Origin: Clavelina lepadiformis
Taxonomy: Eukaryota; Chordata; Ascidiacea; Aplousobranchia; Clavelinidae
Length of the DNA: 64,000 nt
Direction: 5' to 3'
Assembly (NCBI RefSeq): GCF_947623445.1
Contig: NC_135248.1
Span: 4,464,977-4,528,976, forward strand
A program made the position numbers and the translations under genes. The notes under the pieces were generated by a model. It was given only the letters and a program-made list of their open reading frames with translations, did not search any database and was not told the origin of the DNA. Shown one piece after another: positions 48,401 to 60,280 of the stretch. The stretch's first letter is position 1; the number at the start of each line of letters is the position of its first letter.

Positions 48401-51400
48401 ACTTGATTATATTATGATAAAACATTGTGTGATCGATGACGGCTGGGAGGCTTAGTAAAGCGATTGATTTTGATATACATAGTTTGAAGCAATACGACTT
48501 GATAGCTAGCTTTCAGGGATGATGGTAGTGCCAATCATTGCCAGTTTTATATTGACTTTAACACTTTTCATTGTCACCTTGGCTGTGCATGTGGTTGAGC
48601 ATCTCAATTCCTTTGGTTGAGCAAAACTGGAAATAACATGTTGGGCTTCAAATCTGTGTGATCTCAGTGCCAATTAAACCTTATACTCATTACAAATGCA
48701 AGTGCTGTAAAGTAAAGATGAGTTTCTTTCAGAACCAGTCTTCAATTTGTTTCTTAAGAAACACTTCGGCAGCCGGTTGTTGCAATAGTTTGAATGGTAC
48801 TGTTGCAGATTTAACGATTAATATTCTTCTTCAACGGTCAAGTCAAGTCCGATTCTCAATCTTTTTATGAGTGATGAGTCCTCCACAATTGTTGGTCTTT
48901 GATAGCTTCCTTCAATTAAAACTAAGTTATGTCAGGAATAATAATCATTATTATGCTTTCTCTAGCAACCATATGCATAGCAATTTTGCATGTAAATGAC
49001 TAAAAATAGTACTTCTTGCAATCTTTTCTCTTAAGTATATCACATTCAGTATTTGTCATGTCTAACTCACAATTAATCTTGGTGGTTTTCTGGAACAGTT
49101 TGTAAGCAATAGTTTTTTATTAAGGACATATTTGGCACCATTTCTAAAGAAATGGTTACACTGGATGTCATTAATCTGTTAGAATATATAACGAAGCTCA
49201 TTAACTCACAATTGGCCCATAAAATTACTTGAGTTTCATTTAGTTATCATTGAAGGAAGTTTCACTCTAGTTCAGTGACAAACATGAGCAAAATATTAAC
49301 TGTGCATGTGGATCTAGTTTCTTGTACCAATTTTTCTTTTTTCATAAATGCTTGGGAGTTGCATGCCATTCATAGCTTACATCAACCCGTACTACCTTAT
49401 GTATTTATGCTAATTATGATAATTATATAATTATGATTATTTATTTATTACAATAATCATATAATCTATGTTTATTTGTTATTGATAACTTTCTTGAGAT
49501 TTCAATCTTTTTTTTAAATTTTATGGCTTGTTAACAAATGTATACCCTTAATACCTTGATATCTATTTCATACCCTTCATAGCAATTTATTTTTCATTTT
49601 TGCTTTGATGCATAATATTTGCAGTGGCTAGCTCGCTAACAAGTTATAGAAGAATAGCAAGCAAGATAGTTCACTAGAATAGGTCATTTAACTGGTAATG
49701 CGCTAACTGCTATTAATTTCGGTCTCTCCTATGCCCTAATTAATCTTTTATTATGATCTAACAGATAAATGTAACTATTTTTTATAGTTTTGTATAGTCC
49801 AGAAATTGATACTCTTGAAACGGATGAAGACATTAGAATGCGACAGGAAATTATAGAATATGCCGAAAACGAACCAGTGATAGGTGGGTAGAGCTTGTTA
49901 CACATTGCAAATCCAACACAGATTTATAAAGTTGGACAAAGAAAGTTCAAACAAGTGCTTGACAATTGTGGCAGTTTGTTTAAGTATATTTTAGCGCCTT
50001 AGCTTGTGCTTAACTGCGCTTCTTACGTTCAGATAGAAATGACTCATCTGTTTAAATGAAACTTAATAATATAGTTAATAATTAACTGGTTAATCTAATG
50101 AAATACTTATAGCAGCAAAAATATTTCTTATTTTAAATGAACCCGAAGTTTTTGAATATTTTAAAGGTTTATTTTTGTGCTTATAAAAATGTGCTTTATT
50201 TTTTGTCAATGTATGATCACAGGTGTTGAATATATTATCAAATTCAAAGCAACTGAAAGTGTTGAATCCTTCTATTTGTGCAAACTTTGCAAGGCAAGGG
50301 CTGATACAACAACACTCTTGAGTCACATTAGCGGTCAAAGGCACAGGCTAAAATACCTAGTAAGTATACCTTGTATAAATGGCTGTTAGTGGATAATGTT
50401 ACCTGTAATATTTACGCTCTGTAAATTTGCACTGTCATTTTGGATAGGTTTACTTTAGTGGCGGATGTAGGGTGGAATGTTTGAGTGTTGCAACACGCTT
50501 CTCTATTATGTGATTGACTTTGGTCGCTTTTGGTAATACAGCATTAATTAAGAAAACTGCACAAGCCATCCTGCTCAAATTGTAATAAAAATACACTCCC
50601 TATCATTTCAGTATGACAAAGACTTAATCCTAGCATAATAACAACAAGCAACCCCGCTTGGAATGACAACAAACTGTTCACTGACTGAACCATTACAAAC
50701 AAACAAAGCAAAGCCCTTTAATTGTTGACATGTTTTCAATATTGATTTTGTGCATTGGTTGATGCTAGCATTCTAGCTGGGTAATTGAGCAACACATTTT
50801 GGCATTCATCCCGCATAGTTACCAAAGGTCACATGACGTCCTAGTTTTCCCTTCCGAAAATTCCCCAATACCACCAGCCCGGGAAAACCCGTCAAAGTTT
50901 TTCTAGATTGACTGATTTACTAACTCATGGCCCATGGGCTATGACTATCATGGGCTTTTGCTAATATGGATATATTACCATGCTGTGTACCATTACTAAA
51001 ATAATATTACCATGCTGTATCTTTCAATGTATAGTTGTACATGTACGATGAACTGTACTACACAGAGTTTTGTAATACATGTAAAAGTATCTATATTTTT
51101 TGTAGAAAGAACACCATTTCCCTACATACTGTGACATAACTGGGTTTCCAAACTACAGTTCTATGAAAAGTAGCAGTTTGAGCAAACGTGTGAAGCATCA
51201 TGCTGCAACAATTATGGAAGATCTTGGTGGAGCTAAGGGAATAGGAAAAATTGAGGTGAGAATCAAATTTTGTACATCTTGTGTTGTCCGAAGTTGTTTT
51301 CTGCCTATTTTTGCTTTTTAGAATAACAGTACATAAAAACTTTCACTTATTTATACGTAATTGTGGTATTGTATAGTGGACATTTCATTATTATTTTACT

Positions 51401-54400
51401 CTTTTTAAGATTCGACCAGCCCCTGTGAAAGAAGGTAAGAGCTTTGTAACATCTATAGAGGATTATTTCGTTGTGTAATATCTGTTTTGATCAGCACTTC
51501 GCAATTTTAAACAGTCTTGTCCTTATTTGTATAATCTTAAAAGAACACTGCATGAGTGTTTATTTTGCTGTTATGTCGAGAATTGTGAGAATTTTATATG
51601 TTTTGCAGAACCTTTGAGCAAACTGGCTGTGAGTAAGCAGAGGTATCATTTCTTTTGTATCTTTATTTTGTATGAAATCATTTTTAAGCCAGTCGTTGTT
51701 GTAATCGTAGTTCTGTCATTCACAAGTGAGATCCTGATTAGGTCAATCAGTTAAAACTTTCAATAACTGAATATTAATGCCTAATTTTTATAAATAGTAA
51801 AGATATTGGTTTGGAACTGCTGGAAAAAGATCGAAGACTGAAAGAAAAGGAGCAATCACTCAAACAAAAAGAGAGATTTCTTTTCGAAAAAGCTAAAGGT
51901 TTGATGGATAGTCCGCAATTGTAGTGTATGTTATTAAGTAAAATTACAACGACTTAATGCCATACACATTTCTTTTTATGATGCGTTTACTGGTTATGCT
52001 AGACAGGTATGTCCTACGTAAATCAGAAAAATTTTATTTTTGACCCATACCCCTCCTTTAACTGAATTGCTAGTTGAGGTGAAAGGTCGCCAACTGTTAG
52101 GGAGCTCAAGAAGCTGCTGCACTTTTAACATTCTTATAAACATACAGTGGTTCAGAAGAGAGAGATTGCCCCCCTGTGCAAATATTGTAATTGCACCTAT
52201 GCACAAACTTATCCATGCAATTTCTGCTATGCATGTACTCTGTCAGCGCAAAATCTTTTGTAGTGTTAAATAAGCGTTATTTCTAACGACCTTTTTTATG
52301 TAAAGGTAAGATTAAAACAGAAATTGTGCACCATGAGATGAATCACTGAGAAATATATGCTTAACTGAGAAATTAATATAAAAAGATGCAACATATAATG
52401 ATAAATTGAAGATCATAAACTCAGGTTCATGACTGGTTTTTTGTAAACTCACAAAAGTTTATTTTTTTACAGTGCAACAGAGATTTGAGCATCATCAAAG
52501 TAGGTCTGGTTTTAATCCAGACTACATTGATAAAAATTTGTCGATTGTTATCTCACAACGTGATGATCGTCATTACACCTCTCGAAATCGCCGCTCAAGG
52601 GAACGCTCTGTTCGTGATCACCCCTCCAGTCAACGCTTGTCTCGTGATCGCCGCCGAAGTGATCGCTCTCCACGTGAACTTTCTCCACGTGAACGCTCTC
52701 CACGTGAACGTTCTCTACGTGATCATTCTCCACGTGAACGCTCAGTGCATGACTCATTCTCTAAAGACCTTTCTCCACATCTTCAGTTTTCTGGTCATCG
52801 TTCTCATCAGGGCAACTTTTCACGAGATCGTTCTCCTCAAGTTGAAGATAAAGCTTCATATGATCGTCATCATCAACACTCACTAAGGATGTCTGGTCGC
52901 GATTATTTATCTCACCGTTCTTCATTGGACAGAGAGCAACTATCTGATAAGCTACCAAAAACTAATCACAGTTTTCGCGAAGAAATTCATGATCCTGCTG
53001 ATCACGATGGTTTTCGTGAGCGTTATCTTTCACGAAATGAAAGATCAAGTAGATTCAGGGATTACGGAGTTATGCGTGATGTTTCGTCACAGGGCTATGA
53101 TTCTGCAGAGAGGAAAAGGTAGCTAGCTTTTATTGAAGCAGTTAACTAATTTCTTCTACTACACCACTAGCTTCATGCAATATTTTGTGTTTGCAGGCTG
53201 GATACCATGAGAGTCATACCATCAAATACCAAAATACCAATCGACATTCAATATCGCGAGCGACTATTACAAGTCTATGAAGGCTCCACTGTAGATTATG
53301 AAGTTATTTTGAATATGTCCAGCGAAGCTTGCAAGAAGTTGTGCATGATTGTAGAAGAGAGAAATAAAACAGAGGAAAGCCTTCTGAGGTTTCTATGAAT
53401 TGTTATTATGATTGTATGACTGTCTGTTTGTAACAAAACGTGCGTTACTTTGTGTGGAGTAGTTATAGTGGCTAAATTTTTTAAATCAGTTATACTTTAC
53501 ATCATTTATTTGTGGTGTTTAATGAATTTCTAAGGTTGTCATCTGTTGTTGGATCCAGACAACTTACATCTTCCGAAGAATTAGTGAAATTAAGACTGGA
53601 AAGAGCCTCTAGAGATGTAAATTTGTCACACTAGCTAGTGTTGTCTGTAACCAATATATTAATTCATTTTGTATAGCATGATACTACTGTACTATATATT
53701 TCATAAAAGATATGTTTTTAATGTTTATACTGTCTTTTTAAAGCTTGAAATTGACTGCGTGGAAATCTTGTCTATGGAAAGAATTAGACTTGGCATTACT
53801 GAAAGGTAGAAAACCATTTATTTGCTATAATGACTATTGACCGTAATGTGATAATGTAGTGAGTCATTTAAAGAAGATTGCATTAAATACACATAATTAA
53901 TTAGTTGCCGTAATATTTATTTGTTTGTCTTTGGACTTTGTTTACATAAATCTCATGTAAAAGCTAAAATATTAGCTAGATTAAGGTGATCGGACTCCAG
54001 GCATATTGAGATGTACTGTATATTATTCAGTCATTTACGAAGAGACCAGACTAAGTACATATTGCTAAGGTCAAACTTGGTTTTGTAATGTTCAGTCAAG
54101 CACATTTGAAATACTGATTTGATACTGGCATCAAAATTATTTACCAGTGGTTTAGAATTGATCAGTGGAAATACTAGGGCTTTCTGATAAGCATGTTAAC
54201 AACTCATATGTTTGCATCTATACGGCATTTATCTTGTTCGTCTGCTGGTCATTCTTTGATGTAAGGCCATTACTTATCTCTATTTTTTTGTTGTTAGGCA
54301 AGAGAGATTTAAGGACCGAAAATATCAGAGGTAAATGTTGTTGTTAAGCGAAATATTTTTTAATGCTTTATTTTATAAAAAAGTTGTAAAATAACATAAT

Positions 54401-57400
54401 TTACTTAAAAGTGTGTGTTTGAAGTCTTTCATTTAAATAGGTTATGTTTTTCCTATTGTAGCAATGCAATATGTTGAAGTTTAAAGCATTACTCCATATA
54501 TCACTATTATGACTAAAGCTTAATGTATGTTTAATGTAATTGTTTATAGATCAGAAAGGTACGATGACAGCAGCAATAAGTAAGTGGTTTAATTTATTTT
54601 GATAAAAACTGATTTCCATGCATAGTATTGATCACCATCTGCGTAATTTTGCTGGTTGGAGTGTGAGTTTATGTGCTACCATTTTATTTTGATAGGATGG
54701 AGAGATTTGTTGATTTCAGGGTTAAGTAAGTAGCTTTTCTTTCACTGTGTTTCACTTTTACCGGTAATTCATTTTTTCTATCTTATGAATGTACTATGTT
54801 TAATATTTCAAATTTGTTTATTTTTTGCCTATTGTTAGATGTTGTTGTTAATAGCTGCTGATATTTCTTGATAGATCACAAAGGTACGGTAACGGTCACA
54901 ACTTCTTGGAAAAACATGACGGTACCAGTATTAGGTAAGCATTTCGATTCAGTTTGTTGACAAAAATAGCAAAATTTTGAAAATGGTTTTCAATGCATTA
55001 TTTTTCCATGATTTACGCTTATGGTTTGCTGTAAAGCTGTATCGAAAGTTTTATATTTAACAACTTTATGTTGACAGGTCTGAAAGATTTACAGACCTAA
55101 GAATCAAGTAAGTAGGCCATCTGGTTCTGCAAAAGTATTGGTTTACGTTTTCGCTTTTCAGCTATATATATACTATGTATCACACAATGCTGGGTGTTGT
55201 CAGTTGATGGTCATGTTTGATCTTTCTTGTGCTTTATGCAAACTTGAATTGAATAATTATTATTGTACTAAATTCTGGTTTATTTTTATAGATTAGAAAA
55301 TCATGACAACCAAACACTTCCAGAAAAGTATGATAATAGGAATAGGTGGGGTTCTAAATTCTGTTATTTCAGTAAACATATTACATAACCTGTGTATTGT
55401 CTATTGCTTTCTAATTCAATTCAATAGCGGTTCTGTTGTAACATGTTAATCGGTTATTTTTGGTATATCTTGTCGCTATTGTTAAATTAAGTTTACTGTA
55501 TAACGCAAAAAACCTCAGTTGTGCTAAAATGTAAATTTTTACTTTATTTTGTCAGATCAGATAGATATGATTACAACAGGAACAGGTGAGTACTAATAAA
55601 TTAAAAGTTAAAGTTGATCTTTGTTGTGACAAAGTAAAAGTTTTGGTTTTTTTTTAAATATATAATTATACTGATGCTCATTAATTCATGAACTGGTTTG
55701 TGCATTCCACATACTTTGTGTGCTTTATTTGCATCTTTAGTTAGTTTGTATTATTAGCTAACAGATAACTTCTGTGTTATTGTTGGCTACTGTTTTATGT
55801 TTATAGCTCAGAGAAATACGATGGCGCCCGAAAGCGTGGAGAAAAATATGATGACAGTAGCAGGTAAGAAAGCTGATGTTGTGTATAATAATTAATATGT
55901 TAGTTAGTGTAATCTTTGCAAGTGTAGCTGAATGACCTTCGTGGATTCTTTGTAAACGTGTATTGTTGTTAACTTTGAATTAATATTTATTGACCTCAAA
56001 AATGTGACACCAATAGAGACACATAAACAGTCTTGTTTCTTAAAACAAACTCTAAAAATCATATTCTAAAATCAGTTCTAAATTTTTCAAATGTGTTTCT
56101 TTCCTGTAATCAAAGTTGTAAAGCTAATTTTTTTAAGTTTTACCATGTGCCACGACATTTCATGGCATTAGACTTGAAATTTCTTGCAAAGTTTTTGACT
56201 TTGTACAAATATTTCTTATACAGACATTGACAATTCCCTTAAATTATTTTTGTTCAAAAGTGCAATTATGACAACAGAGATTTTAATTGCTATTTGCCTT
56301 TGATAGGTCAGAAAGACATGATGACACAAGAAGCAGGTGAGTTGTTTAAGTGTTTTGCAGGGGCAATGGAAATTCACATTTACATTAATTTAACTAGTCA
56401 ACTGGTATAGTGTATGCTTGCTCTCACTCATAAACTGTATTGCATTTATGTATTTATTATTTGTTACTTTTCTGTGATATCTGCTATAATAACCAGCCAG
56501 TTTTCCTGTCTTGCAGGAGAGGAAGAGAAAGAGACCAGACAAGCAAAGAAGAAAAACATCCCAGCTCTAGTACCAGATCAGGTATACCGGTATACAGCGT
56601 TCCGAAACTACTATTTAATGAAGTTGTTTTAGCTTTATCTTGATTTTATGGCAACTTCTTTCAATTTATATCTTGTGTCATATGCTAGAGGAAAACTACG
56701 TTCGCCAAGTTCAAAAGCGCAAAGTCTCAAATGATTGTCAGGATGAAGAAAAAGAGGAAACTGATGGGAAGTTATCAATCAGTATAAAGGAGGAAAAAGA
56801 AATCAGAGAAAAGCTCGAGAAGAAAATCTTCAATGCTTTAAAAAAGGGAGGATCCTTAGGCCCAATTGCAAAGGCATTCGTAAGCAACCCAGCCCTTCAG
56901 GCAGCATTGAAGGTATGGGAGCTAAAAAAGGGTGAAAAACAACCGAAGGGTGTGGAAAAAAAACACTCTTCCAAATCTGGCAGTTCATCGAAACAGCAAT
57001 TCAAACATGCTGAAGATGACACCTCAAAGACACCAACTGGCAATGGGCTCTTGGGAACAGCTCCTAGGCATAACCCAGGAACAGTTCCCGTTCATGCCCG
57101 GCAAAAATCAGCTGGTGATGCAATGAATTCGAAACCATATCACCATTATGAGCAACATGATGTGAAAGAAGACGAGACTCTTAAGAAAGAGATGAAAAGA
57201 GTTTATAAAGATGATGATGATGATCAATCTAGCCAATACACCAAGCGAAGAAAACGACATTTATCCAGATCTCCTGAAAAGTCGGAAATGCTTGACCATG
57301 CTCGATTTCAAAGATCGACAGAAATGAATTCTGTCATATCTGAAATATCACATTCAAAACCGAGGAAGTCTTACCGTGAGTCACCTTCACGATCCAAGAC

Positions 57401-57476
57401 ACTTAACGGTGAAAGTCTTAGGTCATCTTTGTCGCCATCAGCCCTTTCCCGCAAAACTGCAGAAAATTTCTTTTAG
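39410..57476 (+). CDS. Large charged/RS-rich nuclear protein with two matrin-type zinc fingers (34 exons, 1,223 aa)
   Basis: Exons: 39410-39446, 40571-40600, 41533-41589, 41889-41954, 42137-42211, 42593-42658, 42937-42972, 43089-43316, 43433-43465, 43684-43797, 44071-44171, 47598-47666, 47924-47951, 49788-49883, 50223-50359, 51106-51255, 51410-51434, 51609-51642, 51798-51898, 52473-53118, 53197-53388, 53535-53616, 53744-53805, then nine short exons to 56336, 56517-56581, 56689-57476. The sum, 3,672 nt, is open throughout. Layout: K/E/D-rich repeats; two C2H2 fingers of the U1/matrin type; a coiled segment (EKDRRLKEKEQSLKQKERFL); an RS domain with SPRER repeats; a short-exon array; a basic C terminus. 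These features suggest an RNA-binding or splicing-associated nuclear protein. The exact orthologue is not recognised; vertebrate ZNF318-type proteins are a comparison to make. Confidence 0.85.
40656..41490. mobile_element. pogo/Tc1-type MITE (about 835 bp)
   Basis: The left end CAGTCGAATCCGGTTAATTG and the right end CAATTAACCGGATTTGACTG are inverted complements with one mismatch. The element is flanked by TA on both sides (40654-40655, 41491-41492), a Tc1/mariner-superfamily duplication. Subterminal GCGATTAAACGAATTATGCG words recur in inverted orientation at the right end. No transposase frame. It lies in the second intron of the RS/zinc-finger gene. Confidence 0.87.
41681..41696 (+). repeat. 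AC dinucleotide microsatellite
   Basis: Eight AC units in an intron of the RS/zinc-finger gene, reading through TGTACACAC into ACACGTTTG. Confidence 0.9.
46336..46673. mobile_element. hAT-type MITE of the GACTCGAGTC family (338 bp)
   Basis: Ends CAGTGTTGTAATGAC and GGTTACAGCACTG are inverted complements. The flanking 8-bp duplication GTAGCTAC is perfect (46328-46335 and 46674-46681). The body is dense with alternating GACTTGACTCGAGTCAA words on both strands. The tract at 14257-14690, and perhaps that near 21 kb, appear to be decayed relatives. Confidence 0.9.
46882..47061. mobile_element. Short hAT-type element (180 bp), left end eroded
   Basis: The right end GGTTAGGTGACCCCTG, next to a GATCTGGCTCACGAGCC subterminal motif, resembles the other CAGGGGT elements here. 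The left end is diverged (GCATCATCAAACTTG). An 8-bp duplication CGTTAAAT flanks it at 46874-46881 and 47062-47069. Same intron as the 46336 element. Confidence 0.78.
50223..50359 (+). other. Second matrin-type zinc finger exon
   Basis: The exon encodes GVEYIIKFKATE, then FYLCKLCKARADTTTLLSHI, then SGQRHRLKYL. The ligands are C-x2-C, 13 residues, H-x5-H. It is followed by the exon 51106-51255 (KEHHFPTYCDITGFPNYSSM, then KRVKHHAATIMEDLGGAKG), which looks like a conserved extension of the finger. Paired fingers of this type usually engage RNA or bridge RNP proteins. Confidence 0.8.
52473..53118 (+). other. RS-domain exon with SPRER pentapeptide minisatellite
   Basis: A single 646-nt exon holds a long Arg/Ser/Asp/His-rich tract (RNRRSRERSVRD, RDRRRSDRSPRE). 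Inside, 52664-52743 is a 15-bp minisatellite based on TCTCCACGTGAACGC that encodes tandem SPRER units. RS tracts are phosphorylated by SR kinases and mediate speckle targeting in splicing factors, which is the expected role here by analogy. Confidence 0.82.
54298..56336 (+). other. Array of nine 30-60-nt phase-2 exons encoding RSERYDD-type decapeptides
   Basis: Exons: 54298-54330, 54550-54579, 54696-54725, 54875-54934, 55078-55107, 55292-55345, 55556-55585, 55807-55863, 56307-56336 (33, 30, 30, 60, 30, 54, 30, 57, 30 nt). Every one is a multiple of three and splits an Arg, Lys or Ser codon at phase 2 on both sides. Peptides: RQERFKDRKYQ, RSERYDDSSN, KMERFVDFRV, KSQRYGNGHN plus tail, RSERFTDLRI, KLENHDNQTL plus tail, RSDRYDYNRN, SSEKYDGARK plus tail, RSERHDDTRS. 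The introns are 110-450 nt. The longer exons look like fused or internally duplicated units. Any subset could be skipped without a frameshift. Confidence 0.85.
56689..57476 (+). other. Terminal coding exon: basic C-terminal domain of the RS/zinc-finger protein
   Basis: The last exon (262 codons with stop) starts EENYVRQVQKRKVSN. It has a compact predicted helical segment (REKLEKKIFNALKKGGSLGP, then IAKAFVSNPALQAALKVWEL), then basic low-complexity sequence with a DDDDD run, a KRRKRHLSRSPEKS patch likely to act as a nuclear localisation signal, and a Ser-rich tail ending TAENFF. The helical segment is the only candidate folded domain here. I do not recognise it. Confidence 0.75.
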
Positions 57477-57618
57477 CTTGGTTTGTCTTCCAGTTCCTTG
57501 TATGCACAAACTGTGGGTTAATACAGGATATCTGCACGTGGATCTAACATAGCACGAAATAGTTGCTGTGGCAGCAAAAGCTACTTCCTGTAAATAACAA
57601 TTGTGAAACGTTAATTGT

Positions 57619-57682
57619 GAGTTTGAAGTAATTATGAAGAAGCATGACGCTGATAATTATAATTAATAGTTACTTCAAACTC
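57619..57682 (+). repeat. Inverted repeat in the 3' UTR of the RS/zinc-finger gene
   Basis: GAGTTTGAAGTAA (57619-57631) is exactly mirrored by TTACTTCAAACTC (57670-57682) around a 38-nt loop that itself contains the palindromic TAATTATAATTAA. It could fold as a 13-bp stem in the transcript, or be a short MITE remnant. Confidence 0.82.
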
Positions 57683-58723
57683 AAAAGTGGGTTCTATCGA
57701 GTTCAAGAATTCATAGCAATTCTGTCCAGAATTCACTATGATCCAGCAAACCAAACACAAATGTAAAAGTAAAATTCAACAGAGAGATTATCCTAAGCGC
57801 GAAAGTAATATCAAGATTTGTTGGAATTTTAAAAGGCAAAAATGTTTATCAAAGAATCAGCAAAGCACGCAATGTCGAAGTCACATGAAAAAAGAGACGA
57901 AAGGCATCCCGAAGAAATAAGAAGACATCTTAACTGGGATAGAATTCGCCGCAAGATACAAGGATAATAACCCATGGGCTACTGCCCTAATTCAATTTTT
58001 ATAACACGACGTAGGGTAGTCGCGAGAAAGATGAGATACAATTCGTATTTTTGTTTTTGTCTGGGCGATTGCCCTTGAAGTTCTACACCTCATAATACAG
58101 AATCTTTTTTGTAATTTCTTTTAACACCATCATGCTTCATGTTGCTGTCTTCGTTCATGCTATTTTCGTGTTAAGCTATTAGCATTATGCTAATGGTTTA
58201 ATATTTTTGTCACCCTTTTTGATTGGAATTGAGGTTAGTCACCTGACCTTGACTTAAATTAAAATTTTTGCAATTACCTCTTTGGCAATCACTGGAATTC
58301 TGTGTAGGTGTGTTAACGCCTGCTAATAGCATGCCCCAGGACACATCTGCTACATCCTCCATAATTTTGGGATCCCCAATCACAAGTCACGCCATTGCTC
58401 GCCTCAGGCGCCTCCAAACTCAAAGACCCCACTGTTACCTTCATATAATAGCTTCGGTTTTTAGTGAATCCGGTTTATTACCAATAGGATTGCTATAAAT
58501 TTTTTCCCGCAACACTGTATTCAATTTCAAATATTATTCATTGAAAAAATTTCAAGTGATCTAGCAACACCGCATCCAAAAGAATTTCCGAAAAAGTTTT
58601 TAGTTTCCTACAGAAGGAAATGTATTATGTTATACTGTAGATTCAAAAGTGAATGTCGTTATGAGAAGTAATTTTATTTGCCAATATAATTAATTACGAA
58701 ATGCGAATGACAAAAGCTTTTGT

Positions 58724-58729
58724 TTTATT
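58724..58729 (-). terminator. Poly(A) signal of the right ADAM gene
   Basis: TTTATT on plus is AATAAA on minus, about 115 nt beyond the stop codon at 58845-58847. Confidence 0.65.
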
Positions 58730-58844
58730 AGAATGCTATCCAAACACTTATTTTTTAATTATAAGAAAGTGTTTTCTTTTTCCTGTAATTAAACTCTGCC
58801 TGATTAGTTATTTCTGATATCTTCAGCAGAAGCGGTTAATGCGA

Positions 58845-60280
58845 TTACTCTTCATTGCTGGATCCGCTATCAGTGCTACCTCCTCTGCCTTCGACATTAC
58901 AAAATGGAGGCGCCCATCCGGGAGCGCAATGGCAGTGACCGAGGTTGTTGCAAACCTATAATGTAGAAACGGGTGAATGGAATATTTTTGTATTTTGTAG
59001 GCTACAAAGCAGCTTACCCCGTGACCATTGCAGCGAGAGGTACAAGAAGACGGTGACATCGGCAAGCAGTACCCATCGCCACAAATCTGTGAAAAATAGA
59101 AAAAGCGGGGCCTGTAGCCTATGTACCGAAAATGTTAATAAGTGGCTTCGCAATATTTTAATATGAGAACAGAATAATTTAGAGGCAGAACTAATATTGA
59201 GCAACTAAATAAAGCATCTTCAAAAAAGAATGTAGGCTACCTTTCCCGATCCACACATCGTTCCATTTTTTACTAAGCCAGGATGAATCACATCGTCTGG
59301 TGCATCGTTGGATGCAACAGTGAAACATTTTACGACCTCGTTTCCGACAATTATTCTATTGCGAAATGCATAACTAAACTGCGGGTCAACTGGCCGACGA
59401 TTGCCCCCATCACACTGCAGTTTTCCACACATAGAATGCCTAATCGAAGAAAATTACACTTTAGCGTCTAATATAAAATAGTATTTGGAGAAGTTACTTT
59501 TGAACGTAAGTATATATATGTACATAAGAAACCAGTAACTGTGACAATACAAAACATAGCTTATAACAACAATAATATAACTAACTCTGTAGTGCAACTT
59601 CTATAATTTCTCTTTTTGTCATGACCACAATTTCCATTGCGGTTTCCTAATTTGTTGACGGCGATATAACAAACTTCTTCACTACTATGGCTTCCTGCAT
59701 TACAAACAAATGCAAATACTGTAGCTCTGAAATCGCAGTTTTAACTTATGTAACAAATACATGTGTACTGTCAATAATAATATGTAATGTCCTTGGACTT
59801 TGATAACGTCACAAAAGTAAATTTAACAAACGCGCAACATCAAAATCATGGCATACTAATAACATTGTTGTGAGATGTCCATGATAAAACCGACCTTCTC
59901 CCCATATTTCCTGGCATTGGGTGTCGCGAGTGAGACACACGCCGTCATAGCAGGACGCGTTACCGTTGTTGCCTGCACAAGAAGTGCCGTCTTCTACGTA
60001 CAAGTTTTGGGGACACTGCAAAAGCATGGCAAAAACATATCAGGACGTATCAGATTGTTGACGCATGTGTTGATATATTTGCCTTGGCAGATGTGGTATA
60101 GTTGAACTATTGCTTACTTTTCCTGAGAAGCCTGTACAATATTCCTCCAAATCGCACTGTGAATCTTCTATATTTCGACACCTTGCGCCAGCGCTGGCAA
60201 AGCGACAGTTAACACAGCATTCTCCAGTGGAGCATTCGGCGCCAGTAATCAACTGACAAGTTGTTGCGTTACAACAAGAA
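58845..60280 (-). other. Complete disintegrin/Cys-rich/EGF module 2 and C-terminal end of the right ADAM gene
   Basis: Exons 60280-60118 ([16 protein letters not shown] to YCTGFSGK), 60015-59895 ([13 protein letters not shown] to WGEG), 59694-59586 ([16 protein letters not shown]), 59439-59241 ([10 protein letters not shown] to MCGSGK), 59086-59018 ([15 protein letters not shown] to CNGHG), 58955-58845 ([19 protein letters not shown], then stop). The loop segment is [15 protein letters not shown]. The final exon matches the EGF half of the fused exons upstream, but ends in a glycine/serine tail instead of running into another disintegrin domain. Confidence 0.88.

Larger units (their letters stand above)
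57477..58844. other. Convergent intergenic region between the RS/zinc-finger gene and the right ADAM gene
   Basis: Contains the 3' UTR of the plus-strand gene and, on minus, the 3' UTR of the ADAM gene. A hairpin-forming inverted repeat lies at 57619-57682. Open frames at 57738-57920 and 58268-58498 have no domain or splice support. Spacing between the two stop codons is about 1.37 kb. Confidence 0.65.

Noticed and set aside
52485..52886. 133-codon overlapping frame in the RS exon
   Set aside because: Shadow of the RS-repeat frame; repeated codons keep other frames open by chance.
57738..57920. Basic 60-codon frame after the RS/zinc-finger stop
   Set aside because: Compositionally like A-rich UTR sequence; the upstream exon has a clear in-frame stop, and no splice links the two.
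58268..58498. 76-codon open frame on plus
   Set aside because: Sits between convergent genes, no domain or splice context.
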